Below are positions 6,519 to 16,504 of a DNA stretch of 64,000 bases, piece by piece. The stretch covers positions 1,766,501 through 1,830,500 of the forward strand of contig NZ_CP066265.1 of the NCBI RefSeq assembly GCF_023278085.1. The letters run 5' to 3'. Under the pieces are notes generated by a model. That model searched no databases, was not told where the DNA came from, and saw only the letters and a list, made by a program, of their open reading frames with translations. The stretch is from Pseudomonas syringae (GTDB taxonomy: Bacteria; Pseudomonadota; Gammaproteobacteria; Pseudomonadales; Pseudomonadaceae). The translations under genes were made by a program, and so were the position numbers. How positions within the stretch are numbered: position 1 is the stretch's first letter; each line of letters begins with the position of its first letter.

Positions 6519-9275
6519 TTACTTGCGGGTCTTTTTCGGCGCAGCAGGCAGCGGCGCGAAAAGGGCCTGCAGGTCTTCGTCACGAAGCCGCCAGTCACCT
6601 GCGGTACGGCCGTCGAGCACGCCTGCGGCCAGCGCTGACTTTTCCCGTTGCAGGCGCTGGATTTTCTCTTCAACGGTGCCGCGCGCGATCATCTTGTAGA
6701 CGAACACCGGCTTGTCCTGGCCGATGCGATAAGCGCGGTCGGTGGCCTGATTTTCCGCTGCCGGGTTCCACCACGGATCGTAGTGAATCACCGTATCGGC
6801 AGCGGTCAGGTTGAGGCCCGTGCCGCCAGCTTTCAGGCTGATCAGGAAGATCGGCAGTTTGCCGCTCTGGAAGTCGTGAATCGGCGTGCGCCGGTCGCGG
6901 GTCGAGCCGGTCAGCAGGGCGTAGGCGATACCGCGCTGCTTCAATTCTTCTTCGATCAGGCTGAGCATCGAGGTGAACTGCGAGAACAGCAGGATCTTGC
7001 GACCTTCGGCCAGCAGTTCTTCGAACATTTCCATCAGGCTGTTGAGCTTGCCGGAGGTGCCTTGTTTGCTGTTGACCGGCATGTCGTGATTGACCAGCCG
7101 CAGGTCGCAGCACACCTGGCGCAGCTTGAGCAGTGCTTCAAGAATGATGATCTGACTGCGCGCCACGCCTTTGCGGGTGATTTCGTCCCTGACCTTCTTG
7201 TCCATGGCCAGGCGCACGGTTTCGTAAACATCACGCTGCGCGTCGTTAAGGTCGACCCAATGGATGATTTCGGTCTTCGGCGGCAGCTCGGTCGCGACCT
7301 GTTCCTTGGTGCGGCGCAGCAGGAACGGCTTGATGCGCGCATTCAGGTGATGCAGGCGATCCTGATTGCCGTGCTTTTCGATGGCCGTGCGGTAATTGCT
7401 GTTGAATTCCTTGCTGTTGCCCAGCCAGCCTGGCATCAGGAAGTGGAACAGCGACCACAGCTCGCCCAAGTGGTTTTCCAGCGGCGTGCCGCTCAGGCAC
7501 AGACGCTGACGGGCATTGAGGTTGCGAGCGGCCTGCGCCGCCTTGCTGTTGGGGTTCTTGATGTACTGCGCTTCATCGAGAATCAGCACGTGGAAGGGCT
7601 GTTTTTCGAGCAGCTCCAGGTCCCTGGGCAGCAGCGCATAGGTGGTCAGGATCAAGTCGTAATCCTGAAGATTGCCCGCGTCCTGATGGCGATTGGCACC
7701 ATACAGCGCCAGCACCTTGAGGTCCGGAGTGAAATGCTCGGCTTCGTCCAGCCAGTTGGGGATCAGGCTGGTCGGCATCACCGCCAGCGCAGGGCGGTCG
7801 AGGCGTCCGGCCTGCTTCTCCATCAACAGGTGCGCGAGGGTCTGTAGCGTCTTGCCCAGGCCCATGTCGTCAGCCAGCACGCCGCCGACTTCCAGCTCGC
7901 GCAATGACTGCATCCAGCTCAGGCCTTCAAGCTGGTAGGGACGCAGTGTGGCGTTCAAGCCATCCGGCAGGCTGACCGGTGCGTCCTTGATGTTGATCAG
8001 GCGCTCGGCGAAATGGCGCAGGCGGTCGCCGCCCTGCCAGGTCAGCGGCAGGTCTTCGAGCTGGGTCAGGCGTGCGGCATCGGCCTTGCTCATGCGCAGC
8101 GCATTGTTGCCGTCCTGACGCCAGTAAAAATCGCCCAGCGTTGCCAGTACCGGCTTGAGCCGGCCGTAGGGCAGGGCGATCTGCACCGGGCTGCCGCCGC
8201 TCTGGGTGAAGTGGTTGAGCTGCACCAGCAATTGTTCTTCATCGCCGCGCTTGGCCACGGCGGTAGGGCTCATCAGTTCGGGATGGCTGCGGATCAGGTT
8301 GATCAGGATCGGCAGCAGGCTCAGGCGTTCGCCGTTGACGATGATGCCCAGCTCCAGGTCGAACCAGTCGCGCTCTGTCTCTTCTTCGATCACCGCGTAC
8401 CAGGCTTCCACCGGCGTGACGTCGAAGCCGAACTCTTCCTGAATGTCGATTTCCCAGCCTTGCTCGCGCAGGCGTGGCAGGTCATCCAGCACGAAATGCA
8501 GCCAGGCCTTGTCGTTGGGCAGTTCGTACATATCGCCAGCGCTGTCAGGCAGCGCCTTGCTCTGCCGGGTGGCGACCTTGAAGCCCAGGTCGGCCAGTTC
8601 CTGGCGCAACTGTCGTTCCCGTTCTCCCTGGCGGCGTATGCGCAGGGTTTCGGTTTGGGTGTGCTCGATGATGTCGCTTTTCTGGTTCACCAGGTCGCTG
8701 CCCAGCGAACTGACCAGAATGCTCACGTTGGTGGTGCCGACCGCGTAATGCTTGCCGTAGGCGAAGGCCAGGGCGGCGCGATGCTGCACATGGCGCTGCA
8801 TGCGGCCGTTACGTGGCTCGTAGGCGCTGAACTCGACGCTGGCCAGAATCAGCCGGGGCCGGGGTTGCAGGTCATCGATAAGGCGTTCCGGGAGCCTTGG
8901 CTTTTGCGCGATCTGCTGTTCAACGTGCTGCTCGATCTCTCGCTGGTGCGAGCTCAGGGCCGCTTGCAACAATGGCCGGTTTTGCGGGTCCTGCAAAAAA
9001 AGCAGTGCGGCAACACAGTGCTTGCAATCGTTGCGGACCGGGCAGGTGCATTTGCAGGTCAGGTAATTTTTGTAGCGATCCGGGTCTTTGAACAGCAGGG
9101 TCTGGGTGTAGATTTCCATGCCGGAGCCACGGCACGCGGTACGGATGATCTGCGGGCTGGAGTCTTCCAGCACGATGCGTTTTTGCCGGGCATAGTCGCG
9201 CCCTCGCTCAAGCGTTCGATCATGGAATAAGTCTGTCCAGGCCGAGGCCAGGACTTTTTCAAGAATGGACGACAA
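6519..9275 (-). CDS. SNF2/RapA-family DEAD/DEAH helicase with SWIM zinc finger
   Basis: Encodes 918 residues. An N-terminal SWIM-type zinc finger (CKCTCPVRNDCKHCVAALL, near residue 75) is followed by a long middle domain, then the SNF2 motor: Walker A DDMGLGKT near residue 470, Walker B DEAQ near 568, SGTPLENHLGELWS, and the C-terminal lobe with LLFSQFTSM and QATDRAYRIGQ near 845. Such proteins are ATP-driven DNA translocases that remodel protein-DNA complexes; the bacterial SWIM-SNF2 type has no settled function. Tail is KKTRK. The gene stands next to the csiV-mfd pair on the same strand with a 75-bp gap. Confidence 0.92.
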   Translation of the reverse strand: MSSILEKVLASAWTDLFHDRTLERGRDYARQKRIVLEDSSPQIIRTACRGSGMEIYTQTLLFKDPDRYKNYLTCKCTCPVRNDCKHCVAALLFLQDPQNRPLLQAALSSHQREIEQHVEQQIAQKPRLPERLIDDLQPRPRLILASVEFSAYEPRNGRMQRHVQHRAALAFAYGKHYAVGTTNVSILVSSLGSDLVNQKSDIIEHTQTETLRIRRQGERERQLRQELADLGFKVATRQSKALPDSAGDMYELPNDKAWLHFVLDDLPRLREQGWEIDIQEEFGFDVTPVEAWYAVIEEETERDWFDLELGIIVNGERLSLLPILINLIRSHPELMSPTAVAKRGDEEQLLVQLNHFTQSGGSPVQIALPYGRLKPVLATLGDFYWRQDGNNALRMSKADAARLTQLEDLPLTWQGGDRLRHFAERLINIKDAPVSLPDGLNATLRPYQLEGLSWMQSLRELEVGGVLADDMGLGKTLQTLAHLLMEKQAGRLDRPALAVMPTSLIPNWLDEAEHFTPDLKVLALYGANRHQDAGNLQDYDLILTTYALLPRDLELLEKQPFHVLILDEAQYIKNPNSKAAQAARNLNARQRLCLSGTPLENHLGELWSLFHFLMPGWLGNSKEFNSNYRTAIEKHGNQDRLHHLNARIKPFLLRRTKEQVATELPPKTEIIHWVDLNDAQRDVYETVRLAMDKKVRDEITRKGVARSQIIILEALLKLRQVCCDLRLVNHDMPVNSKQGTSGKLNSLMEMFEELLAEGRKILLFSQFTSMLSLIEEELKQRGIAYALLTGSTRDRRTPIHDFQSGKLPIFLISLKAGGTGLNLTAADTVIHYDPWWNPAAENQATDRAYRIGQDKPVFVYKMIARGTVEEKIQRLQREKSALAAGVLDGRTAGDWRLRDEDLQALFAPLPAAPKKTRK

Positions 9276-9350
9276 GTTTTAAAAAGCCCTACGCCGCAGC
9301 GATACTCAAAAGAAAGGGAGCGCCGGAGCGCCCCTTGCGTACGTAAAAAA

Positions 9351-9875
9351 TCAAAGAGGAGAAACCTTGATCAGCAACGCCAGGCTGCCGTTGTCCAGAT
9401 AGGTCAGCTCGCCATTTTTCACCCTGGCGGTCTGTTTCAGTCGCTCACTGCTGATGACAACGCCGTGCGGGTCCAACTGATTGACCCAGAATTGTGCATC
9501 AATATCGGTAAAGCGTGCCATCGCCAGACTGACGGTGCCCTCGATGGGGAAATGCCCGAGTTTCTCTTCGCCGCTGGTGACCGCCATTTTCCCCGGCTCG
9601 GTGCCGATGCTCTGCTGCCAGGCGCGTTGCATCAGCACCTGGTAATTGCCGCTGCCTTGCAGTTTACCGGCCAGATCATTGAGCGCGGGGCTTCGTTCGT
9701 CGCCTGAGTCGATCTTCTGTGCGCCGTTGTCCCAGTTTTCCGGGACACGTTGACGGGTCGAGGCGGGCTCGCCGTTCTGGCGAAACAGCAGCATCTCGAC
9801 CTGATACAAGCCGTCTGCAAACGCAGTCGGAGCGACCAGCGTCAGCAGCAGGAGCAATGAGCGAAACAGAAGCAT
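9351..9875 (-). CDS. CsiV family exported protein
   Basis: Encodes 174 residues. A signal peptide (MLLFRSLLLLLTLVAPTAFA) precedes YQVEMLLFRQNG, the hallmark opening of the CsiV family (periplasmic cell-shape integrity protein, which in Vibrio supports the peptidoglycan synthase activator LpoA). The C-terminal half is beta-rich (GHFPIEGTVSLAMARF...SSERLKQTARVKNGELTYLDN). It lies 11 bp downstream of mfd on the same strand, the usual arrangement in Pseudomonas, so the two are probably cotranscribed. Function in this organism is inferred only from the family. Confidence 0.82.
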   Translation of the reverse strand: MLLFRSLLLLLTLVAPTAFADGLYQVEMLLFRQNGEPASTRQRVPENWDNGAQKIDSGDERSPALNDLAGKLQGSGNYQVLMQRAWQQSIGTEPGKMAVTSGEEKLGHFPIEGTVSLAMARFTDIDAQFWVNQLDPHGVVISSERLKQTARVKNGELTYLDNGSLALLIKVSPL

Positions 9876-9886
9876 GCGTGAGTCCT

Positions 9887-12800
9887 TCAGGCAGTTTTCG
9901 GGGTCAGGCGCTCAAACAGCGCTTCGATGGTGTTGAAACGCTCTTCCGGGCGCTCCATGGGCACCATGAATTTGAACAGCGTGGCACCTTCGAATTTGTA
10001 GCGGTTGGGCTGGCCCTGGATCAGTTTGATCAGGGTCAACGGGTCGACCGGGGTCTCAGTGGCAAACTCGATGCGTCCACCTTGCGGCCCGCCATCGACT
10101 TTCTTGATGCCCAGTTGTTCGGCTTGCAGCTTGAGCAAGGTGATCCGTACCAGGTTCTTGGTTGGCTCCGGCAGCAGCCCGAAACGGTCGATCATTTCGA
10201 CTTGCAGGTCCTTCAGCGCCTCTTCATCCGCCGCATTGGCAATGCGCTTGTAGAGAATCAGGCGGGTGTGTACGTCCGGCAGGTAGGCTTCCGGGATCAG
10301 CGCCGGTACGCGCAAGTTGATTTCCGGCCCGCCACCAAGTGGCTGATCAAGGTTGGGCTGTTCGCCCTTGCGGATCGCCTTGACCGCGCGTTCGAGCATT
10401 TCCATGTACAGCGTGAACCCCACGGCCTGGATCTGGCCGCTCTGGCCATCGCCGAGCAGTTCGCCTGCGCCACGGATTTCCAGGTCGTTGGTGGCCAGCA
10501 CGAAGCCCGCGCCGAGGTCCTGGGTGTTGGCAATCGCTTCCAGACGCTTTTCGGCGTCCGGGGTGATCTGTTTGCGGGGCGGCGTCAGCAGGTAGGCATA
10601 GGCCTGGTGGTGACTGCGCCCGACGCGACCGCGTAACTGGTGCAATTGCGCCAGGCCGAACTTGTCGGCGCGCTCGATAATAATGGTGTTGGCACTCGGC
10701 ACGTCGATGCCGGTCTCGATGATGGTCGAGGCGATCAGCACGTTGAAACGCTTGTGATAGAAATCGCTCATCACCTGCTCGAGATCGCGCTCGCGCATCT
10801 GGCCGTGGCCGATGCCGATACGCGCTTCCGGCACCAGTTCGGCCAGCTCAGCCGCGCATTTCTCGATGGTCTTGACGTCGTTGTGCAGGTAATACACCTG
10901 TCCGCCGCGCAGCAGCTCGCGCAGCAGGGCTTCCTTGATCGTCGGCTTGTTCTGCTCCATGACGAAGGTGCGCACCGACAGCCTGCGCGCCGGCGGCGTG
11001 GCGATGATCGACAGATCACGCATGCCCGACACGGCCATGTTCAGGGTGCGCGGGATCGGCGTTGCGGTCAGGGTCAGAATGTCGACTTCGCTGCGCAGCG
11101 CCTTGAGCTGTTCCTTCTGGCGCACGCCAAAACGGTGTTCTTCGTCGATGATCACCAGGCCGAGGTTCTTGATCTTCACGTCATCCTGCAACAGCTTGTG
11201 CGTGCCGATGACGATGTCGATCTTGCCCTCGGCCAGATTGGCGACGGCGGCGCTGACTTCCTTGGCTGACTTGAAGCGACTCATCACTTCCACGGTCACC
11301 GGCCAGTCGGCAAAGCGGTCGCGGAAACTGTTGTAATGCTGTTGGGCGAGCAGGGTGGTCGGCACCAGAATCGCGACCTGGCGCCCGCCGTGCACGGCAA
11401 TGAACGCCGCGCGCATGGCCACTTCGGTCTTGCCGAAGCCCACGTCGCCGCAGACCAGCCGGTCCATCGGCTTGGGCGCCAGCATGTCGGCGCGCACGGC
11501 TTCGATGGTGGTCTGCTGATCCGGGGTCTCTTCGAACGGGAAGCCAGCACTGAAGGTCGCGTAATCGGCTTTCGGGTCGGCGAACGCATAGCCTTCGCGG
11601 GCTGCCCGACGCGCATAGATGTCGAGCAATTCGGCCGCCACATCGCGGACCTGTTCGGCGGCCTTGCGTTTGGCCTTCTGCCAGGTTTCCGAGCCCAGGC
11701 GGTGCAGCGGCGCCATTTCGTCGTCGCTGCCGGTGTAACGGGCAATCAGGTGCAGGTTGGCGACCGGGACGTACAGCTTGGCGTCCTCGGCGTAGGCCAG
11801 CATGAGGAATTCCGCGACCTGATTTTCGACTTCCAGCGTCGCCAGCCCCAGATAGCGTCCGACGCCGTGGTCGATGTGCACCACCGGCGCGCCTTCGCGC
11901 AGCTCGGTCAGGTTCTTGATGACCGCGTCGTTATTGCCACCGTCGGTGCGTTTTTCGCGGCGACGGCGCTGCATGACGCGCTGCCCGAACAGCGGGCTTT
12001 CCGCGACCAGCGCCAGGGCTGGCTGCTCAAGCAGCAGGCCTTCGTCCAGGGGCGCGATGGTGATTGCCAGGCGGTCTTTGCCGTCGACGAAGTCCAGCCA
12101 GCTGTCGACAGTCTTCGGGCGCAACTTCAGGCGTTCCAGCAGTTCCAGCAGTACTTCCCGTCGCCCGGCGGATTCGGCGGTGAACAGCACGCGTCCGGGG
12201 AAATCATCCAGAAACTTCGACAGGGCCGCCAAGGGCTGACTGGCCTTGGATTCGATCGACAGGTCTGGCAGGGTCTGCGCTGGAAAACGCTCGCGTCCGG
12301 CACCGGCGTCGACGTCCTGCTGGCTGGCGACCACGCGCGGCCAGTTTTTCAGGCGCGCGAAGCAGTCTTCTACCGGCAGGAACAACTCGGCTGGCGGCAG
12401 CAATGGCCGGGCCGGGTCAACGCGACGCTCTTCGTAACGATTGCGCACGTCGTTCCAGAAGTTCTCTGCCGCCTGCTCGATACCGGGCAGCGAGAACACC
12501 TGAGTGTCCTGCGGCAGGTAATCGAAGAGGGTCGAGGTTTCTTCGAAGAACAGCGGAATGTAGTACTCGATACCGGCCGGTGTGATGCCGCTGCTCAAGT
12601 CCTGAAAGATCGGGCTGCGGCGGAAGTCCACGTCGAAACGCTCGCGGAAGCGGGCCTTGAAGCGCGTGACTTCTTCTTTCTGGAGCGGGAATTCACGGGC
12701 TGGCAGCAGCCGTACCGATTCGACCTTGTCGATGGAACGCTGGGTGTCCGGATCGAAGGTGCGCAGGGTTTCGATTTCGTCATCGAACAGATCGATACGG

Positions 12801-13339
12801 AACGGCAGCTTGCTGCCCATCGGGAACAGATCAATCAGCGCACCGCGCACCGTGAACTCGCCGTGCTCATACACCGTGTCGACATAGCGGTAGCCGCTGG
12901 CCTCCAGACGGGTGCGCATGGCCTCCACATCGAGCTTCTGGCCGACATCCAGCACCAGGCTGCTGCCGAGCAGAAATTTGGTCGGCGCGAGTCTGTGTAG
13001 GGCAGTGGTGATCGGTACTACCAAAACGCCATGCACCAGCTCCGGCAAGCGATAAAGGCTGGCGATGCGCTGGGAAATGATGTCCTGATGCGGCGAAAAC
13101 AGATCGTAGGGCAGGGTTTCCCAGTCCGGGAAGTGCAGAACCGGCAGCGTGGGTGCAAAAAACTTCAGCTCTTGCTCAAGCCGCTCGGCGCTCTGGCTGT
13201 CGGCGGTCAAAAGCAGGGTGAAGCGTTTGGCTGCGCTGGCGGCCTCGGCAATGGCCAGGCTCAGTGCGGCACCGGGCAAATTGCCCCAGTGTTGTTTGCC
13301 TGCAGCGGCAGAAAGATGCGGTAGACGCAGAACTGGCAC
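9887..13339 (-). CDS. mfd: Transcription-repair coupling factor Mfd
   Basis: Encodes 1150 residues from GTG 13339, full length for Mfd. Order: UvrB-like UvrA-interacting N-terminus (GNLPGAALSLAIAEAA, LPVLHFPDWETLPYD), RNA-polymerase-interacting CarD-like domain near 480-545 (PVVHIDHGVGRYLGL), RecG-like translocase with Walker A GDVGFGKTE near 633, DEEHRFGV near 733, TATPIPRTLNMA, and the helicase second lobe with LRGRVGRS, then the C-terminal autoinhibitory domain. Mfd removes stalled RNA polymerase at lesions and recruits UvrA. It is divergent from gap with about 190 bp between them, and leads a likely mfd-csiV unit. Confidence 0.97.
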   Translation of the reverse strand: MPVLRLPHLSAAAGKQHWGNLPGAALSLAIAEAASAAKRFTLLLTADSQSAERLEQELKFFAPTLPVLHFPDWETLPYDLFSPHQDIISQRIASLYRLPELVHGVLVVPITTALHRLAPTKFLLGSSLVLDVGQKLDVEAMRTRLEASGYRYVDTVYEHGEFTVRGALIDLFPMGSKLPFRIDLFDDEIETLRTFDPDTQRSIDKVESVRLLPAREFPLQKEEVTRFKARFRERFDVDFRRSPIFQDLSSGITPAGIEYYIPLFFEETSTLFDYLPQDTQVFSLPGIEQAAENFWNDVRNRYEERRVDPARPLLPPAELFLPVEDCFARLKNWPRVVASQQDVDAGAGRERFPAQTLPDLSIESKASQPLAALSKFLDDFPGRVLFTAESAGRREVLLELLERLKLRPKTVDSWLDFVDGKDRLAITIAPLDEGLLLEQPALALVAESPLFGQRVMQRRRREKRTDGGNNDAVIKNLTELREGAPVVHIDHGVGRYLGLATLEVENQVAEFLMLAYAEDAKLYVPVANLHLIARYTGSDDEMAPLHRLGSETWQKAKRKAAEQVRDVAAELLDIYARRAAREGYAFADPKADYATFSAGFPFEETPDQQTTIEAVRADMLAPKPMDRLVCGDVGFGKTEVAMRAAFIAVHGGRQVAILVPTTLLAQQHYNSFRDRFADWPVTVEVMSRFKSAKEVSAAVANLAEGKIDIVIGTHKLLQDDVKIKNLGLVIIDEEHRFGVRQKEQLKALRSEVDILTLTATPIPRTLNMAVSGMRDLSIIATPPARRLSVRTFVMEQNKPTIKEALLRELLRGGQVYYLHNDVKTIEKCAAELAELVPEARIGIGHGQMRERDLEQVMSDFYHKRFNVLIASTIIETGIDVPSANTIIIERADKFGLAQLHQLRGRVGRSHHQAYAYLLTPPRKQITPDAEKRLEAIANTQDLGAGFVLATNDLEIRGAGELLGDGQSGQIQAVGFTLYMEMLERAVKAIRKGEQPNLDQPLGGGPEINLRVPALIPEAYLPDVHTRLILYKRIANAADEEALKDLQVEMIDRFGLLPEPTKNLVRITLLKLQAEQLGIKKVDGGPQGGRIEFATETPVDPLTLIKLIQGQPNRYKFEGATLFKFMVPMERPEERFNTIEALFERLTPKTA

Positions 13340-13528
13340 GGAAGGTCAGGCTCCAGGCGTTGCGACAGGGGCGGCGATTGTAACGGAGGAAGGTGGTGGC
13401 TGTCAGTTTTCCGGAGTGTTGCCGCGTATTTACGGGCAAAAATTATGTAGTGCCGGATGATCTGACAGCCGCGCATTGCTCATAAACACTGGCGCGGTCA
13501 TAATGTAGCCCCTTTTTTCAGCCCCTAC

Positions 13529-14992
13529 ATGTGGAAGGTTCCCGTGACTCAGAAGCCCGACCAGTGTCTTGGTGAATGGATTGATCGTGAAGCCCTTGCC
13601 GAAGCGATGATCCCTCTCATCGGTCAGCTCTACCGCAATAACAATGTGGTGAGTTCGATCTATGGCCGTAGTCTGATCAACCGTTCAGTCATCGCGATTC
13701 TCAAGGCTCACCGCTTTGCGCGTCATCGTCAGTCCGATGCGGTTGAGTTGTCCGTACATGAGACGTTCCCGCTTATCAAGGCGATGAGCGAGCTCAAACT
13801 GGGTGCCGCTTCGGTGGACCTCGGCAAGCTGGCCGTCAAGTTCAAGACTGAAGGCAATGGCCGCACGCCTGAACAGTTCGTGCGTGAGGAACTGGCCGGT
13901 GTAGTGGGTCAGCAGGGCGCCAGCCCGCGTAAAGGCACCGATGTCGTGCTGTACGGTTTCGGTCGTATCGGCCGCCTGCTGGCGCGCATCCTGATCGAAA
14001 AAACCGGTGGTGGCGACGGCCTGCGTCTGCGCGCCATCGTGGTCCGCAAGGGTGCGGAAAACGACCTGGTCAAGCGTGCCAGCCTGCTGCGTCGTGACTC
14101 GGTACATGGCCCGTTCGACGGCACCATCACCATCGACGAAGCGAACAGCACCATCACCGCCAACGGCAACCTGATTCAGGTGATCTACGCCAAGAACCCG
14201 ACAGAGGTGGATTACACCCAGTACGGCATCAAAGACGCATTGCTGGTGGACAACACCGGTGTATGGCGTGATGCCGAAGGTCTGGGTCAGCATCTGGCGT
14301 GCCCTGGCGTCGATCGCGTTGTATTGACCGCGCCGGGCAAAGGCAAGCTGAAGAACATCGTGCACGGCATCAACCACGGTGAAATCACTGCTGACGACAA
14401 GATTGTTTCTGCGGCATCTTGCACCACCAACGCCATCGTGCCGGTGCTCAAGGCGGTCAACGACAAGTTCGGCATCACCAACGGTCACGTTGAAACAGTT
14501 CACTCGTACACCAACGACCAGAACCTGATCGACAACTTCCACAAGGGCGATCGCCGTGGCCGCAGCGCCGCGCTGAACATGGTGATCACCGAAACCGGCG
14601 CCGCCACTGCTGCCGCCAAGGCACTGCCTGAACTGGCCGGCAAGCTGACCGGCAACGCGATCCGCGTACCGACGCCGAACGTGTCCATGGCCATTCTCAA
14701 CCTCAACCTCGAGAAGCCGACCACCCGCGAAGAAATGAACGAGTACCTGCGCTACATGGCGCTGCACTCGGACCTGCACAAGCAGATCGACTTCGTGAAC
14801 TCGCAGGAAGTGGTCTCCACCGACTTCGTTGGCTCGCGCCACGCCGGTGTCGTGGATGCCGAAGCCACCATCGTCAACGATAACCGCGTTGTGCTGTACG
14901 TCTGGTACGACAACGAATTCGGTTACAGCCACCAGGTGGTACGCGTGATGGAAGACATGGCAGACGTCAATCCGCCTGCTTTTCCGCAGTAA
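13529..14992 (+). CDS. gap: Glyceraldehyde-3-phosphate dehydrogenase, long (about 487-residue) Pseudomonas type
   Basis: Encodes 487 residues from ATG 13529; a GTG at 13544 with GGAAGG upstream is an alternative start (482 residues). The N-terminal 130 residues (QCLGEWIDREALAEAMIPLI...) are an extension absent from standard 330-residue GAPDH. The Rossmann motif is VLYGFGRIGRLLAR, the catalytic cysteine lies in SAASCTTNAIVP, and HVETVHSYTNDQNL and the C-terminal WYDNEFGYSHQVV are typical. It oxidises glyceraldehyde 3-phosphate with NAD(P), or runs in reverse. Divergent from mfd, as in other pseudomonads. A strong terminator follows. Confidence 0.95.
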   Translation: MWKVPVTQKPDQCLGEWIDREALAEAMIPLIGQLYRNNNVVSSIYGRSLINRSVIAILKAHRFARHRQSDAVELSVHETFPLIKAMSELKLGAASVDLGKLAVKFKTEGNGRTPEQFVREELAGVVGQQGASPRKGTDVVLYGFGRIGRLLARILIEKTGGGDGLRLRAIVVRKGAENDLVKRASLLRRDSVHGPFDGTITIDEANSTITANGNLIQVIYAKNPTEVDYTQYGIKDALLVDNTGVWRDAEGLGQHLACPGVDRVVLTAPGKGKLKNIVHGINHGEITADDKIVSAASCTTNAIVPVLKAVNDKFGITNGHVETVHSYTNDQNLIDNFHKGDRRGRSAALNMVITETGAATAAAKALPELAGKLTGNAIRVPTPNVSMAILNLNLEKPTTREEMNEYLRYMALHSDLHKQIDFVNSQEVVSTDFVGSRHAGVVDAEATIVNDNRVVLYVWYDNEFGYSHQVVRVMEDMADVNPPAFPQ

Positions 14993-15035
14993 GCGTCAAG
15001 CGCATCAGTTGTCCGGTCTGACCGGGCAGCGATAG

Positions 15036-15082
15036 AAACGGGCCGAATCCTGTGTAAACAGGCTTCGGCCCGTTTTGTTTTT
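15036..15082 (+). terminator. Rho-independent terminator of gap
   Basis: Arms AAACGGGCCGAA and TTCGGCCCGTTT, extended by an inner CCTG/CAGG pairing, close over a short loop. They are followed by TTGTTTTTT. It lies about 45 bp after the gap stop codon. Confidence 0.9.
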
Positions 15083-15175
15083 TAGCGTGTCATGAGAATC
15101 TGTCAGGCGATGTTTCTTGCGGTCGGATCTGCCGCCTGGCATGTAAAGCCCTTATGGACAATGGAGTGGTAAAGG

Positions 15176-16438
15176 ATGAGCAGTTCGGCCATGGACGTTT
15201 CGCAGCAACACCTCAAGAGCAGCTTCTTTCTGCTGTTTCTGACGATCTTCATCCCCTTCGGCCTCGGGCATTTCGTTTCCTACCTGTTTCGTACCGTCAA
15301 TGCGGTGATCTACGTTGATCTGCAAACCGACTTGAGTCTGCCCGCGAGCAGCCTTGGGCTTCTGACGGGCGTGTATTTCCTGACCTTCGCGGCCGCGCAG
15401 ATTCCGCTCGGCGTGATGCTCGATCGCTACGGTCCACGCAGCGTGCAGGCACCGATGTTGCTGTTTGCAGTGGCTGGCTCGGTCATTTTCAGTGTTTCCA
15501 GCAGCGAGGCCGGCCTGTTGCTCGGGCGTGGTCTGATCGGCCTCGGCGTGGCGGGTTCGCTGATGAGTGCGATCAAGGCGTGTGCCATCTGGCTGCCGAT
15601 CGAGCGCTTGCCGCTCAGCACTGCGTGCCTGCTGTCGATTGGCGGGCTGGGCGCGATGGCGTCCACCACCCCGCTGCATATGCTGTTGAGCTGGTTCACC
15701 TGGCGGGAGGCGTTTCTGATCCTCGCGCTGCTGACCTTCTGTGTCGCCGGAGTCATTCATTTCAGCGTGCCCAAAGCCTATGAGACCAAAAATACCCGAT
15801 ACCGCGATATGTTCGCTGCTGTCGGCCAGCTGTACTCATCCTGGGCATTCTGGCGTCTGGCGCTCTATTCGGTGTGCGCACATGCCATCTATATGTCGGT
15901 GCTGTCGCTGTGGATGGGGCCATGGCTGCGCGACATGGTCGGGCTGAGTGATGCCGACATGGCCAGCGTGCTGCTGTCCGGCGCGATTGCGATGGTGGCG
16001 GGGTCGCTGGCGTTCGGCACGATCACCGATTATCTGCGCCGCTACGGCGTGCAGCCGATCATGATCTGTGGCACCGGCATGCTGATCTTCATCGGCTTTC
16101 AGGTGTTGATGGCCAGTGGTCTGCCGGTGTCGCCCTACCTGATTGCCATGGGTTTCAGCTTTTTCGGCACTTCGACCACCATGAACTACGCCATCGTGGC
16201 GCAATCGGTGTCGCCAGCGCTGGCGGGAAGGGTGAGTTCATCCTTCAATCTGGTGGTTTTCGTGCTCGCGTTTTTTCTGCAGTGGCTGATGGGTGTGGTG
16301 CTTAACCTGTGGCCAGCCGCGCAGGGTGCCGGTCACTCGCTTGTGGCCTGGCAATGGTCGCTGGGTTTGATGATTGCTCTGCAATTGCCGGGCGTATTGC
16401 TGTGGCTCAGCTTTCGGCCGTGGCAGCGCAAGGCCTGA
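15176..16438 (+). CDS. MFS transporter, 12-segment
   Basis: Encodes 420 residues; GGAG sits 9 nt before ATG 15176. Hydrophobic segments run throughout (FLLFLTIFIPFGLGHFVSYL, then GLLTGVYFLTFAAAQIPLG), and the cytoplasmic loop 2-3 signature is seen as GVMLDRYGPRSVQ. About twelve membrane spans are predicted by eye, with a longer central loop around residue 200. The substrate is not inferable; the second half (SSSFNLVVFVLAFFLQWLMG) is typical of the unassigned YfcJ/NarK-like branch. It is a monocistronic unit flanked by strong terminators. Confidence 0.85.
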   Translation: MSSSAMDVSQQHLKSSFFLLFLTIFIPFGLGHFVSYLFRTVNAVIYVDLQTDLSLPASSLGLLTGVYFLTFAAAQIPLGVMLDRYGPRSVQAPMLLFAVAGSVIFSVSSSEAGLLLGRGLIGLGVAGSLMSAIKACAIWLPIERLPLSTACLLSIGGLGAMASTTPLHMLLSWFTWREAFLILALLTFCVAGVIHFSVPKAYETKNTRYRDMFAAVGQLYSSWAFWRLALYSVCAHAIYMSVLSLWMGPWLRDMVGLSDADMASVLLSGAIAMVAGSLAFGTITDYLRRYGVQPIMICGTGMLIFIGFQVLMASGLPVSPYLIAMGFSFFGTSTTMNYAIVAQSVSPALAGRVSSSFNLVVFVLAFFLQWLMGVVLNLWPAAQGAGHSLVAWQWSLGLMIALQLPGVLLWLSFRPWQRKA

Positions 16439-16445
16439 AAACGCA

Positions 16446-16478
16446 AAACCCCGGCCCGAGATACCCGGGCCGGGGTTT
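16446..16478. terminator. Bidirectional terminator between the two MFS genes
   Basis: Perfect 13-bp arms AAACCCCGGCCCG and CGGGCCGGGGTTT over a 7-nt loop. T-rich sequence follows on plus (GTTTGCTT) and on minus (TTTTGCG). It separates convergent genes. Confidence 0.88.
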
Positions 16479-16504
16479 GTTTGCTTCGCAGGTACAGCGA
16501 TGAG

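Noticed and set aside
11336..13000. Open plus-strand frame of 554 codons opposite mfd
   Set aside because: Shadow of mfd; Gln- and Arg-rich low-information translation.
15152..15760. Minus-strand 202-codon frame opposite the MFS gene
   Set aside because: Antisense shadow with His/Gln/Arg-rich composition; the plus frame has clear membrane spans.
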